Notes: generated by a model not told the origin, from the sequence alone. A DNA stretch of 64,000 nt from DASUBN01 sp050261675 (GCA_050261675.1 JBLNDO010000024.1:1-64000), one strand, 5' to 3'. Shown: positions 40,734 through 49,280, numbered from the stretch's first letter. Translations and numbers: made by a program.

Positions 40734-41549
40734 TTACTGGTGCGAGAGATAGGCGCTGGGGGCCCGACCAAAGTAGCCGCGAAAGGCGTGGGTGAAGTGG
40801 CTGTGGCTGCTGAAGCCGAGGTCGAAGGCCAGATCCGTGAGCCGCTCCCGGTATTCCGGCAGCTTCTCCAGGGCCGTGACGAGGCGCAGGCGCATCAGGT
40901 GCTGGTGCAGGCTGCCGCCGGTGGCCTGGCGGAAGGCGCGGCAGAGGCGGAAGGGCGAAACATCCAGTTGCTTCGCGATCGCTTCGAGAGTCACCCGCTC
41001 GGCGAAGGATTCCGCGATCAGGAGCTGGGCCTCGGAAGCGAGCGCCGCGGCGCGGTTCGCGGCGGCACCCTTCGGGCTCGGCGCATCCCCGCCTTCCGTG
41101 CAGAGCTGCAGCAGGCGCAGCGCCGTCTCCTCCACCATCACGCCGTCGCCGAGCTTGGCCGCGAGCAGCAGTTCCCGGTGCATGAGGTGCATCTCGCCGC
41201 TGCCGGAGAGCGTGGACTTGTCGAAGACGCGCTCCGGCTGGCCGCGCCGCGCGCGCTGGGCCTCGCGCAGGGTGGCCGGCGCGAAGGCGAGCGAGGTGCA
41301 CCGGTCGCCGCCCGGCAAGGGGTGGTCCACCACGTAGGGATCGGTGGGATCGAAGAACACCACGCGGGTGGCGTCCGCCACGTGCCGGCCCAGCCGGTCG
41401 CGGCGCACGAAGCTGCCGCTGCGCACCAGGGCGATGGCCGCCACCGGGCAATGCTCCTCGTGGCGGCCCAGGCCGCAGCCTTCGGTGCAGTGCACGTCGG
41501 TGACGGTCACCAGCGGGCTGGAATAGAGGGTGTGGTAATTCCGGGACAT
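40734..41549 (-). CDS. AraC-family transcription regulator
   Basis: 271 aa. N-terminal ligand domain (TEGCGLGRHEEHCPVAAIAL, three Cys and two His in a short stretch) and C-terminal AraC double HTH: VTLEAIAKQLDVSPFRLCRA, FRQATGGSLHQHLMRLRL, LTDLAFDLGFSSHSHFTHAF and RGYFGRAPSAYL. It is divergent from the VOC gene with 138 bases between starts, so VOC is the likely target. The Cys/His N-terminus might sense metal or electrophiles; that is inference. Confidence 0.88.
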   Translation of the reverse strand: MSRNYHTLYSSPLVTVTDVHCTEGCGLGRHEEHCPVAAIALVRSGSFVRRDRLGRHVADATRVVFFDPTDPYVVDHPLPGGDRCTSLAFAPATLREAQRARRGQPERVFDKSTLSGSGEMHLMHRELLLAAKLGDGVMVEETALRLLQLCTEGGDAPSPKGAAANRAAALASEAQLLIAESFAERVTLEAIAKQLDVSPFRLCRAFRQATGGSLHQHLMRLRLVTALEKLPEYRERLTDLAFDLGFSSHSHFTHAFRGYFGRAPSAYLSHQ

Positions 41550-41687
41550 GCCTGAATTTTATACCTCTCGCACGGTGTCACTGTCGGATTCTTGCGCCCT
41601 GTTTAGACACGGAAATCCGCAGATTCATGACAGCGCGGGCCCTGGGATTGGAGTCCAATGGCTGCACCTACCCCATAGGAGAAGACC

Positions 41688-42053
41688 ATGTTGGACCATG
41701 TTTCATTGAGCGTCAGCGACGCGGCGAAAGCCCAAACGTTCTACAGCAAGGCGCTCGCGCCCCTGGGCTACAAGCTTGTCTCGGAATACGAGGGCGGCTT
41801 CGGCATCGGCCTCGACGGCGGCTCGACCATTTGGGCCGGACAGGGTCCGGCCCAGAAGCCCATCGCCCACCTCGCCTTCCGCGCCAAGGACCGCAAGCAA
41901 GTGGACGCTTTCCACAAGGCGGCCCTCGCCGCTGGCGGCAAGGACAACGGCAAGCCGGGACTGCGGGAAAACTACTCGCCGACGTATTACGCGGCGTTTG
42001 TGCTCGACCCGGATGGCAACAATGTCGAGGCCGTCTGCCACAATCCCGCGTAA
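41688..42053 (+). CDS. VOC-family (glyoxalase-like) protein
   Basis: 121 aa, one VOC unit pair. Starts MLDHVSLSVSDAAKAQTFYS and ends AAFVLDPDGNNVEAVCHNPA; His4, the His in PIAHLAFRA and Glu near the end fit metal ligands. AGGAG lies seven bases before the ATG. Small stand-alone VOC proteins act as glyoxalase-, fosfomycin- or ring-cleavage-type enzymes; the exact reaction is unknown. Regulated probably by the divergent AraC protein. Its TAA stop (42051-42053) is part of repeat copy B. Confidence 0.82.
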   Translation: MLDHVSLSVSDAAKAQTFYSKALAPLGYKLVSEYEGGFGIGLDGGSTIWAGQGPAQKPIAHLAFRAKDRKQVDAFHKAALAAGGKDNGKPGLRENYSPTYYAAFVLDPDGNNVEAVCHNPA

Positions 42054-42177
42054 AAGCTGCTGCGCTCGGCAGGGCGTCGTTGCGCTTCGGTCTCGCAATG
42101 CTCACGTACACCAAAAGTACGCTCCGCTTGCTCGCCTCGCGCGCCTAGCCCCTCCTTCGCTCGCGACGCTTTAACGC
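42048..42177 (-). repeat. Stop-codon-anchored extragenic repeat, copy B
   Basis: 130 bp. Ends GCGTAAAAGC (42048-42057) and GCTTTAACGC (42168-42177) are inverted, nine of ten matched. Read on the minus strand it closely matches copy C over its whole length, including GGGGCTAGGCGCGCGAGGCG. The TAA at 42051 serves as the VOC stop. Confidence 0.75.
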
Positions 42178-42211
42178 GAGATTGCATCAATATGTTGATA
42201 TGAAAATAAAA

Positions 42212-42238
42212 AAAGCGGCGGGGTCATCCCGCCGCTTT
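42212..42238. terminator. Terminator-like hairpin before IS30
   Basis: AAAGCGGCGGG (42212-42222), loop GTCAT, CCCGCCGCTTT (42228-42238): a perfect 11-bp stem preceded by a long A-run, so it would terminate minus-strand transcripts best. Confidence 0.6.
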
Positions 42239-42268
42239 AGCTTGTCATTCTCAATGGCCGCTTACGAC

Positions 42269-43498
42269 TGCGGATTCAACTGATCGATGCAACACAGTAG
42301 ATTCTGCGCGAGCAGAGGGAGGTGTTGCAAATGAAGTACCGAACCCGGATCTATTACACGGAAACCCAAAAGGCTTTGATGTGGGAGCGCTGGCAGCGAG
42401 GGGACTCCCTGCACCGCATAGCCCAGCTGTTTGACCGGTCACACGGTCCCATCCAACGTATCCTGGCGGAGGCCGGCGGCATCCGTCCCCGTCCACGCCG
42501 GCGTTCACGATTGGCGTTAAGCTTGGCGGAGCGTGAGGAGATATCCCGGGCCGTGGCGAAGGGACGTTCGCTGCGGTGGATCGCACACTCCCTGGGACGG
42601 TCACCCTCGACGGTCTGCCGTGAGCTCAAACGCAATGGAGGCCAGCGGTGTTACCGGGCAGGCCAGGCTGATGAGGCGGCTTGGGCACGAGCGCGGCGTC
42701 CCAAGACCTGTAAGCTCGCTGAGAATCGGACTTTGGCGCGGCTCGTGGCGGACAAGCTGCAGCGGGCCTGGTCCCCGGAGCAGATCGCCGGCTGGTTGAA
42801 GCGCACCTCTCCCCAGGATGAGAACCACCAGGTGTCACACGAGACCATCTATAGAAGCCTCTTCATCCAGGCCCGTGGGGCCCTGAAGAAAGAGCTGCTT
42901 CAGCACCTGCGCCGTAGCCGCGCCATGCGCCGATCCCGCCATCACACGCAGAAGACCCCTGATCATGGCCAGATCCTGGACACCGTGTCGATCCGGGAAC
43001 GCCCGGCCACGGCCGAGGACCGTGCGGTACCTGGGCACTGGGAAGGTGATCTGCTGTTCGGCAACAAGAACAGCCAGATCGCGACGCTGGTCGAGCGTAA
43101 GACCCGCTACGTCATGCTGGTGAAGGTCGACGGCAAAGACACTGAGACCGTCGTCGATGCGCTCATCCAGCATGCCCACAAGCTGCCCAGGGAGCTCTAT
43201 AAGTCCTTGACCTGGGACCGTGGCAAGGAGATGGCCGACCACAAACGCTTCACCCTGGCGACGGACGTCAAAGTCTACTTCTGTGATCCGCAAAACCCCT
43301 GGCAGCGCGGAAGTAACGAGAACACCAATGGCCTGCTGAGGCAGTACTTCCCCAAGGGCACTGACCTCTCGCTACACTCACAGACCAAGCTGAATGCGAT
43401 AGCCAGGCAACTCAACGAGCGACCGAGGAAGACGTTAAACTACCAAACGCCGGCTGAACGATTTGGCCAATGCGTTGCGTCGACCAATTGAATCCGCA
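42269..43498 (+). mobile_element. Intact IS30-family insertion sequence
   Basis: About 1,230 bp. Left end TGCGGATTCAACTGATCGAT (42269 on) and right end (reverse complement of 43471-43498, beginning TGCGGATTCAATTGGTCGAC) match at about 24 of 28 positions as terminal inverted repeats. Both flanks show AC (42267-42268 and 43499-43500), consistent with the short target duplication of the family. It contains one full transposase gene. Confidence 0.88.
42331..43491 (+). CDS. IS30-family transposase
   Basis: 386 aa from the ATG at 42331, after AGGGAGG; a GTG at 42322 is an alternative. N-terminal HTH (MWERWQRGDSLHRIAQLFDR; LSLAEREEISRAVAKGRSLR) and DDE catalytic core: HWEGDLLFGNKNSQ (first Asp), SLTWDRGKEMADH (second Asp), NPWQRGSNENTNGLLRQYFP (Glu). 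All catalytic residues are present and the frame is unbroken, so it is probably active. The TGA stop lies inside the right inverted repeat. Confidence 0.93.
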   Translation: MKYRTRIYYTETQKALMWERWQRGDSLHRIAQLFDRSHGPIQRILAEAGGIRPRPRRRSRLALSLAEREEISRAVAKGRSLRWIAHSLGRSPSTVCRELKRNGGQRCYRAGQADEAAWARARRPKTCKLAENRTLARLVADKLQRAWSPEQIAGWLKRTSPQDENHQVSHETIYRSLFIQARGALKKELLQHLRRSRAMRRSRHHTQKTPDHGQILDTVSIRERPATAEDRAVPGHWEGDLLFGNKNSQIATLVERKTRYVMLVKVDGKDTETVVDALIQHAHKLPRELYKSLTWDRGKEMADHKRFTLATDVKVYFCDPQNPWQRGSNENTNGLLRQYFPKGTDLSLHSQTKLNAIARQLNERPRKTLNYQTPAERFGQCVASTN

Positions 43499-43679
43499 AC
43501 CCCCTGGCTGCACTTCAGATCAGGCACTGAATTACGTCGCCTGGATGTTCACCCATTCAGGGACTGGAGTGATATTTGTAATGTTGTAATCCTGACAGCC
43601 GCAAATACATCTATTGGACCTGGCTTGTTAGCATGCTATCTACCGCTCGATCCTCAAGCGTCCGACCGGGGAATGGCAT

Positions 43680-44165
43680 ATGAACGAATGGATCTTCTGG
43701 GCGCCAGTTGCCTGCGCAGCACTGCACATGCTTGAAGAGTTCGCTTGGCCCGGTGGATTCGCCGCCTGGTTTCGCATCTACCGCCCAGAAACGGCAGTGA
43801 GTTTCACGCGTACATTTGCCGTGCTTGTCAACACTACGCTGATGGTGGTTACCCTCTTTGTAGGCTGGGTCGGTCCACGATGGGATGGCGGAATCTCAGC
43901 ATTTCTGACCCTGGTCTCCGTTCTTGCATTTAATGGATTATTCCATGTTGTCGGTGCACTCCGAACCCACCGATACTCCCCGGGTATGGTTACGGGAATG
44001 CTCCTCTACATTCCCCTATGCGCTTATAGTTCCTGGTATTTCATACGCGTCGTAAAGGTGAGTCCGCAGCTTGTTATTGTGTCGCTTGCTATTGGCTCCA
44101 TATATCAGATCTGGTCGTTCATGACTCACCGCGCACGAGCAGTTCGTGCGTCTGCATTACGATGA
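43680..44165 (+). CDS. HXXEE-domain membrane protein
   Basis: 161 aa with about five hydrophobic segments. ACAALHMLEEFAWPGGFAAW contains the HxxEE motif (HMLEE) of PF13787, and a second His lies in FNGLFHVVGALRTHRYSPG. The family is integral membrane with presumed metal-binding His/Glu and unknown function. GGGGA precedes the ATG. It sits in a lower-GC segment between the IS30 element and repeat copy C, likely acquired. Confidence 0.8.
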   Translation: MNEWIFWAPVACAALHMLEEFAWPGGFAAWFRIYRPETAVSFTRTFAVLVNTTLMVVTLFVGWVGPRWDGGISAFLTLVSVLAFNGLFHVVGALRTHRYSPGMVTGMLLYIPLCAYSSWYFIRVVKVSPQLVIVSLAIGSIYQIWSFMTHRARAVRASALR

Positions 44166-44237
44166 GAGCAATTCTTGACAATGTCTGCTTCTGGCTGCGG
44201 ACACTCTTACGTTCGTAATTCCAACACCAGCCTTCCT

Positions 44238-44369
44238 GCGTAAAAGCGTCGCGAGCGAAGGCGGGGCTAGGCGCGCGAGGCGAGCAGGAGGGAGCGTACT
44301 CTTAGTGTACGTGACCGACTGCGAGTCCGATGCGCAACAACGCCCTGTCGAGCGCAGCAGCTTTTACGC
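44238..44369 (+). repeat. Stop-codon-anchored extragenic repeat, copy C
   Basis: 132 bp with perfect 10-bp terminal inverted repeats GCGTAAAAGC (44238-44247) and GCTTTTACGC (44360-44369). The right end supplies the TAA stop (44364-44366) of the minus-strand GGDEF-EAL gene. It is inverted relative to copy B. Confidence 0.75.
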
Positions 44370-46880
44370 TGGAAGCGGTTCGGGCTTGTGTAGGAAAAAG
44401 CCTTGTCCGTAGTCCACGCCCAGCTTCGTCAGCTCGTTCTTGGTCGGCTCGTTCTCCACGCATTCGGCAATGCACTTGATCTGGCGCATGCGCGCCAACT
44501 CGGAAAGCGTGCGCACCACCAGCGGGTTCACCGGGTCCTCGCCGTAGTTCTGCACGAAGCGGCCGTCGATCTTCACGTAGTGCACCGGCAGCTGCTGCAG
44601 GTAGCCGAAGCTCGCCACGCCGCTGCCGAAGTCGTCCAGCGCGAAGCGGAAGCCCTCCTTGCTGAGGGTGTGCATGGTCTCCACGGCGCGGGTGAGATTC
44701 TCCAGCGCCACGTTCTCGGTGACCTCGAAGCACACGCTCTCCGCCGGCACCTGGTAGCGGGCCTTGTGCTCCAGCACGTAGCGCTGGAAGTCCGGGCTGT
44801 CCAGGGTTCGCGGGTCGAGGTTGATGGAGAGGCGGATGCCGTGGCCGGCCTTCGCGGAGAGGAACCGGAAGCTCTGATCCACCACCCAGTGATCGATGCG
44901 CGTGGCGAGGCCGTAGCGGGCGGCGGCGGGCAGGAAAGCGCCCGGCGGCACGAGCTTGCCGTCCTCTTGCATGCGCAGCAGCACTTCGTAGAAGTGACCG
45001 TCGCCGTTCCCGCCGTCGGCGAGCCTGACGATGCGCTGGCCGTAGAGCTTGAATTGGCCCTCGCTCATGGCGGTCTCGAGCTGTGCGACGCGAGTCAGGT
45101 CCATGTGGTGCTTCATCATGGACTCGTCGTCGGGACGGTAGACGTGGATCGCGTTGCGCCCCGCGCCCTTGGCGATGTAGCAGGCGATGTCGGCGCGGCT
45201 CAGCACGTCCGGCGCGCGCTCGCCGGGCACGAACATCGTCACACCGATGCTCACGCCGACGTTGAAGGTGAGGTCGTGCTCCTTGAAGCGGTAGTCGAGC
45301 ACCGTGCGGCGCAGCTCCTCGGCCAGGAGCATCACCGTGCCCTCGTGGGCGTCCTCCACCAGCACGCCGAACTCGTCGCCGCCCAGACGCGCGATCACGT
45401 CCGGCTTGTGCACCAGCGCCCGCAGGCGCTTGGTCAGCTCGATGAGCAGCCGGTCGCCGATCTCGTGGCCGCGCGTGTCGTTGATGATCTTGAACTGGTC
45501 GAGGTCCAGGTACAGCAGCGCGTGCTTCGTGCGACGGTCGCCCCTGGCGGCAAGCTCGCGCAGCCGGGCGTCGAAGGCGGCACGGTTCCGGAGGCCCGTT
45601 AGGCTGTCGTGGGTGGCCTCGCGCACCAACCGCTCCCGCAGCTGCTCGGCCTCGGAGACGTCGCGGAACACCACCACGCCGCCGATGAGGTCGCCGCCGC
45701 GGCCGCGCACCAGGGTGATGGTGCCCTCCACGGGGCGCAGCATGCCGGTGCGGTCCCGCAACAGCCGCCGCGAGAGCACTTCCGAGGCCATGCCGTTGAT
45801 GAGCGCATGCCGCACCGTGTGCTCCTCGGTCTCGCCGCTGGCGAGCGACAGCGGGAACACGTCTTCGATGGCGCGGTTGGTGGCGTCGGCGGTGCGCCAG
45901 CCGGTGAGCTTCTCCGCCACCGAGTTCATGAAATACACCTTGCCGTCGGTGCGCGTGGAGATCACCCCCTCGCCGATGGCCTGGAGGGTGACGAGCGCGC
46001 GGTCCTGCTCGGCGTGCAGCGCCTTGTCGGCGGCGCTGCGGGCGGCGAACGCGGCGGACACGAGGTAGCCGGTGAACGCCGTGGCGCCGACGAAGGCGAT
46101 GCGCACGCCCACCAGGAAGGGATCCTGGGTGTCCGTGAGGTTGAAGCCGAGCGCGAACAGGGCGAGCAGCACGGCGATGCTGCTGGCGCCGGCGGCGCCG
46201 CTGCGCGCGACAAGCAGCACCACCAGCGGCAGCAGCAGGAAGTAGAGACTGGTCTCCAGGGTTCCCGGCAGGCGCGTGATGAGCAGCATGCCGGCCGCCG
46301 CCAGCGCCAGGGTCATCACCCATTCCACCGCGGCGCGCGTGCCCTTGAACGGCCAGCGTCGCCAGTGGGCGATGAGCGGTGCCACCACGAGGATGCCCAT
46401 GGCGTCCCCCAGCATCCAACTGCCCCATTCCTTGGGAAGCATGTTTTCGGGCAACGCGCCGTTGATCATCAGGCCCAGGGCGCCGAGCCCGCCGCCCACG
46501 GCGGCGGGCAGGAGCGCGCCGAGAAACAGGAAACCCAGCACGTCGCGGTTGCGCTTGAACTCGCCGTGGATGCCGAAACCGTTGAGCAGCACCGTTGCGA
46601 GCACGGCCTCCGCCATCTGCGCCACGCTGTCGGTGAGGCCCACGACCCAGTCGCGGCCGCCGTACACGGCGCCCAGGAATTCGCCGAGCACGATCACCGG
46701 CCACCAGCGCAAGCCGAACAGCCACAGGAGCGCCACCGCCATGCCCGAGGCGGGCCAGAACGGCGAAAGCCCGCTGAAATGGAACTTGAGATAGAGCCCG
46801 GCGCGGTTGGCGAGGTAATAGACGCCGGTCAGCAGGATGGCCACGCCGGCATAGAGCAGCGCTCTGGAGACCTTGCGCAT
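44364..46880 (-). CDS. MASE1-PAS-GGDEF-EAL c-di-GMP enzyme
   Basis: 838 aa. N-terminal MASE1 sensor with about eight helices (residues 1-290; SGLSPFWPASGMAVALLWLF), PAS (300-425; LQAIGEGVISTRTDGKVYFM), GGDEF (RLGGDEFGVLVED) and EAL. The inhibitory site is degenerate (HKPD). EAL landmarks: YEVLLRM (EVL), SINLDPRTL, CFEVTENVAL, ALDDFGSG, VKIDGRFV, ECVE and DYGQGFFLHKPEP, so phosphodiesterase residues are kept. It may act as a bifunctional enzyme. The inner-membrane MASE1 ligand is unknown. The stop is in repeat copy C. Confidence 0.92.
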   Translation of the reverse strand: MRKVSRALLYAGVAILLTGVYYLANRAGLYLKFHFSGLSPFWPASGMAVALLWLFGLRWWPVIVLGEFLGAVYGGRDWVVGLTDSVAQMAEAVLATVLLNGFGIHGEFKRNRDVLGFLFLGALLPAAVGGGLGALGLMINGALPENMLPKEWGSWMLGDAMGILVVAPLIAHWRRWPFKGTRAAVEWVMTLALAAAGMLLITRLPGTLETSLYFLLLPLVVLLVARSGAAGASSIAVLLALFALGFNLTDTQDPFLVGVRIAFVGATAFTGYLVSAAFAARSAADKALHAEQDRALVTLQAIGEGVISTRTDGKVYFMNSVAEKLTGWRTADATNRAIEDVFPLSLASGETEEHTVRHALINGMASEVLSRRLLRDRTGMLRPVEGTITLVRGRGGDLIGGVVVFRDVSEAEQLRERLVREATHDSLTGLRNRAAFDARLRELAARGDRRTKHALLYLDLDQFKIINDTRGHEIGDRLLIELTKRLRALVHKPDVIARLGGDEFGVLVEDAHEGTVMLLAEELRRTVLDYRFKEHDLTFNVGVSIGVTMFVPGERAPDVLSRADIACYIAKGAGRNAIHVYRPDDESMMKHHMDLTRVAQLETAMSEGQFKLYGQRIVRLADGGNGDGHFYEVLLRMQEDGKLVPPGAFLPAAARYGLATRIDHWVVDQSFRFLSAKAGHGIRLSINLDPRTLDSPDFQRYVLEHKARYQVPAESVCFEVTENVALENLTRAVETMHTLSKEGFRFALDDFGSGVASFGYLQQLPVHYVKIDGRFVQNYGEDPVNPLVVRTLSELARMRQIKCIAECVENEPTKNELTKLGVDYGQGFFLHKPEPLPA

Positions 46881-47006
46881 GGCCGTGGCGGGCCCCGTTT
46901 CGTTGCAAGACGGCAGGCCGAAAGCTTAACATTTCCGCCCCCGTTCCCGTGTGAATCCAGTCCCAAGCCCACTGGCGTGGCGGCCAAAATATTCAACATA
47001 TACAGC

Positions 47007-47426
47007 ATGTTCCAACTCCACCCCCAACTTGCCAAGGACTGCCACGACCTGGGAAGGCTCAGGCTGTGCCGTTTGTTGCTGATGAATGACGCCCACTATC
47101 CCTGGTTCATCCTGGTGCCGGAGCGTGAAGACGTTCGCGAGATCCACGAACTCGCCGATGCCGACCGGACGCGGCTGTGGGACGAGTCCGCGCTGCTCGC
47201 GCGCGCGCTCGTGAAGGGCTTCGCGCCCCACAAGCTCAACATCGCCGCGCTCGGCAACCAGGTGCCGCAGCTGCACGTGCACCACATCGTGCGGTATACC
47301 CACGACGCCGCCTGGCCGAACCCGGTGTGGGGGCGTCAGCCGCCCAAGGCGTATTTCGGCGCGGAAGCGGAGAAGCTGCGCGCGCTCATGTGCGGGCTCC
47401 TCGGCGCGGAGCTGCACGCCGCGTGA
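47007..47426 (+). CDS. HIT-family nucleotide-binding protein
   Basis: 139 aa. The catalytic loop QVPQLHVHHIVRYTHDAAWP is the His-triad region in the form typical of proteobacterial HIT proteins in this operon, and MNDAHYPWFILVPERE the upstream conserved strand. HIT proteins hydrolyse or transfer nucleotides from phosphoramidates and dinucleotides. No ribosome site precedes the ATG at 47007 and an AT-rich run (AAAATATTCAACATATAC) abuts it, so a very short leader is possible. First gene of a coupled operon; its stop overlaps nudC (GTGA). Confidence 0.85.
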   Translation: MFQLHPQLAKDCHDLGRLRLCRLLLMNDAHYPWFILVPEREDVREIHELADADRTRLWDESALLARALVKGFAPHKLNIAALGNQVPQLHVHHIVRYTHDAAWPNPVWGRQPPKAYFGAEAEKLRALMCGLLGAELHAA

Positions 47427-48364
47427 GCACCGACCCGGTCCCTTTCCAGTTCCACGCGGAACGCCTCGGCGCGCGGCGCCACGACGACGCCTGGCTCGCG
47501 GCGGCCCTCGAAGGCGGTGGCTCGCGCTTCGTGCCGGTGCGCGGCGGCAAGAGCAGCTATCTCTGGAACGAGGGCGCCCCGCGCGCGCTGCTGCTTGACG
47601 CGTCCACGGCCGCGGCCCTGCGGGAGCAGGCGTTCTGCACGGTGTTGCTCGGCGAAGTGGGGGACTCCCCCTGCTTCGCACTCGGCCTGGAGGAGGACGC
47701 CGCACTGCCGGAGGCGCGCCACGACGACCTGCGCGGCGTGAGCGCGCTGCTCGACGCCGACGAGCTCGCGCTCCTGGGCTATGCCCGCGCCATGGTGCAT
47801 TGGCACCGTCAGCACCGGTACTGCGGCCGCTGCGGCCCCCTCACCGAGAGCCGCCGCGGCGGCCACGAGCGCGTCTGCCCCGCCTGCGGGACCCAGAGCT
47901 TCCCGCGGCTCGACCCCGCCATCATCGTGCTGGTCACGGACGGGGAGCGCTGCCTCCTGGGCAGGCAGGCGGCCTGGCCCAAAGGGCGCTATTCCACCAT
48001 CGCGGGCTTCGTGGAGCACGGCGAGACGCTGGAGGCGGCGGTGGTGCGCGAAGTGCAGGAAGAAACCGACGTCAGGGTGCACCGGCCCCGCTACGTCTCG
48101 TCCCAACCCTGGCCCTACCCCGGCTCGCTCATGCTCGGTTTTCGCGCCGAGGCGAAGACCAGCGCCATCCGCTGCAACGACGGCGAGCTGGAGCACGCCG
48201 CCTGGTTCTCCCGCGACGACATCGCGAATTCCGTGGACTCGGGCCTGATGATGCCGCCCACCCGGTCCATCTCTTACAGGCTGATACGCGGCTGGTTCGA
48301 GGAGGAAAAAGGCCGCTCCTTCGATTCCCTGCGCCACCAAGATCCCAACAAGGCGGCCCGGTGA
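47423..48364 (+). CDS. nudC: NAD(H) pyrophosphatase NudC (de-NADding Nudix hydrolase)
   Basis: 313 aa from GTG at 47423. N-terminal domain, zinc ribbon (HRYCGRCG ... VCPACGTQSFPRLDPA) and Nudix domain with GFVEHGETLEAAVVREVQEE and the NudC signature SQPWPYPGSLMLGF. The Nudix box has Asp (ETDV) where Gly is usual. NudC splits NAD(H) into NMN and AMP and removes NAD caps from RNA. Coupled to HIT upstream and an EamA gene downstream by GTGA overlaps. Confidence 0.92.
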   Translation: MSTDPVPFQFHAERLGARRHDDAWLAAALEGGGSRFVPVRGGKSSYLWNEGAPRALLLDASTAAALREQAFCTVLLGEVGDSPCFALGLEEDAALPEARHDDLRGVSALLDADELALLGYARAMVHWHRQHRYCGRCGPLTESRRGGHERVCPACGTQSFPRLDPAIIVLVTDGERCLLGRQAAWPKGRYSTIAGFVEHGETLEAAVVREVQEETDVRVHRPRYVSSQPWPYPGSLMLGFRAEAKTSAIRCNDGELEHAAWFSRDDIANSVDSGLMMPPTRSISYRLIRGWFEEEKGRSFDSLRHQDPNKAAR

Positions 48365-49260
48365 ACACGGACGCCCGCGGTGGCGCGGCGCTGGACGGCG
48401 CCGCCCTCTCCGCCCTCGCCTTCCTCACCCTGGTGTGGGGCTACAACTGGGTGGTGATGAAGATCGCGCTGCAGTACGCCGCGCCCTTCACCTTCGCCGC
48501 CTGGCGCAGCGCGCTCGGCGGCCTGCTCCTGCTCGCGGTGCTGCTGCTCCTGCGCAAGCCCTTCTGGCCGCGCCGTCCCGGGCGGGCGTTGCTGCTCGGG
48601 CTCCTGCAGACCACGCTCTTCATCGGGCTGATCGCCTGGGCGCTGCAGCAGGGCAACGCCGGGAAGAGCGCGGTGCTCGCCTACACCATGCCCTTCTGGG
48701 TGATCCTGCTCGCGCCTTTCGTGCTGGGCGAGCGCCTCAAGGGCGCACAATGGCTGGCGGTGGCGCTGGCCCTGCTCGGCCTCCTGTTAATCTTCTCCCC
48801 CTGGAAGCGCGCACCGGACTTGCCGAGCAGCCTGATGGCGCTCGCCGCCGGCGTCGCCTGGGCGCTGTCGGTACTGGTGGCGAAGAAGATGCCGGTGCAG
48901 GGGCCCTGGGAACTGCTCTCGCTCACCGGCTGGCAGATGTGCCTGGGCGCGCTGCCGCTCATGCTCATCGCCTGGCTCGTGCCGGGCCGCGCCACGGAGT
49001 GGAACGGGACGCTCGCCTGGACGCTCTTCTACAACGTGGTGCCCGGCAATGCGCTCGCCTGGACCCTGTGGCTCTTCGTGGTGGGGCGCCTCTCCGCCAC
49101 CTTGAGCGGCCTCGCCTCGCTCGCGACCCCGGTGGTGGGGGTGCTGCTCGGCTGGCTGCAGCTCGGCGAGCGTCCCGCGCCGGCGGAAGCCTGCGGGATG
49201 CTGCTGGTGTTCGGGGCGCTCTTGCTGCTCTCGCTGGCCGCCGCCAAAAAGACGCAATAA
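48361..49260 (+). CDS. EamA/DMT-superfamily transporter
   Basis: 299 aa from GTG at 48361, overlapping the nudC stop. Ten hydrophobic segments; FLTLVWGYNWVVMKIALQYA and MPFWVILLAPFVLGERLKGA are first-repeat EamA motifs, and SLATPVVGVLLGWLQLGERP the second-repeat end. Inner-membrane exporter of unknown substrate. Its place between nudC and the NRDE gene, with nucleotide and peptide enzymes on both sides, hints at metabolite salvage or overflow but does not identify the cargo. Confidence 0.85.
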   Translation: MNTDARGGAALDGAALSALAFLTLVWGYNWVVMKIALQYAAPFTFAAWRSALGGLLLLAVLLLLRKPFWPRRPGRALLLGLLQTTLFIGLIAWALQQGNAGKSAVLAYTMPFWVILLAPFVLGERLKGAQWLAVALALLGLLLIFSPWKRAPDLPSSLMALAAGVAWALSVLVAKKMPVQGPWELLSLTGWQMCLGALPLMLIAWLVPGRATEWNGTLAWTLFYNVVPGNALAWTLWLFVVGRLSATLSGLASLATPVVGVLLGWLQLGERPAPAEACGMLLVFGALLLLSLAAAKKTQ

Positions 49261-49280
49261 GTCGCCGCTATAATCCATCC

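Noticed and set aside
42186..42199. ATCAA-TATG-TTGAT as an FNR box
   Set aside because: The half sites are in the reverse order (ATCAA first), which is not the FNR arrangement.
42048..44369. Composite transposon built from the inverted repeats
   Set aside because: The repeats encode no transposase, and the IS30 element has its own ends and target duplication inside them.
44302..46932. 876-codon frame overlapping the MASE1-GGDEF-EAL gene in another phase
   Set aside because: Arg/Ala/Pro/Gly-rich translation without domains; the 838-aa frame has complete MASE1, PAS, GGDEF and EAL motifs.
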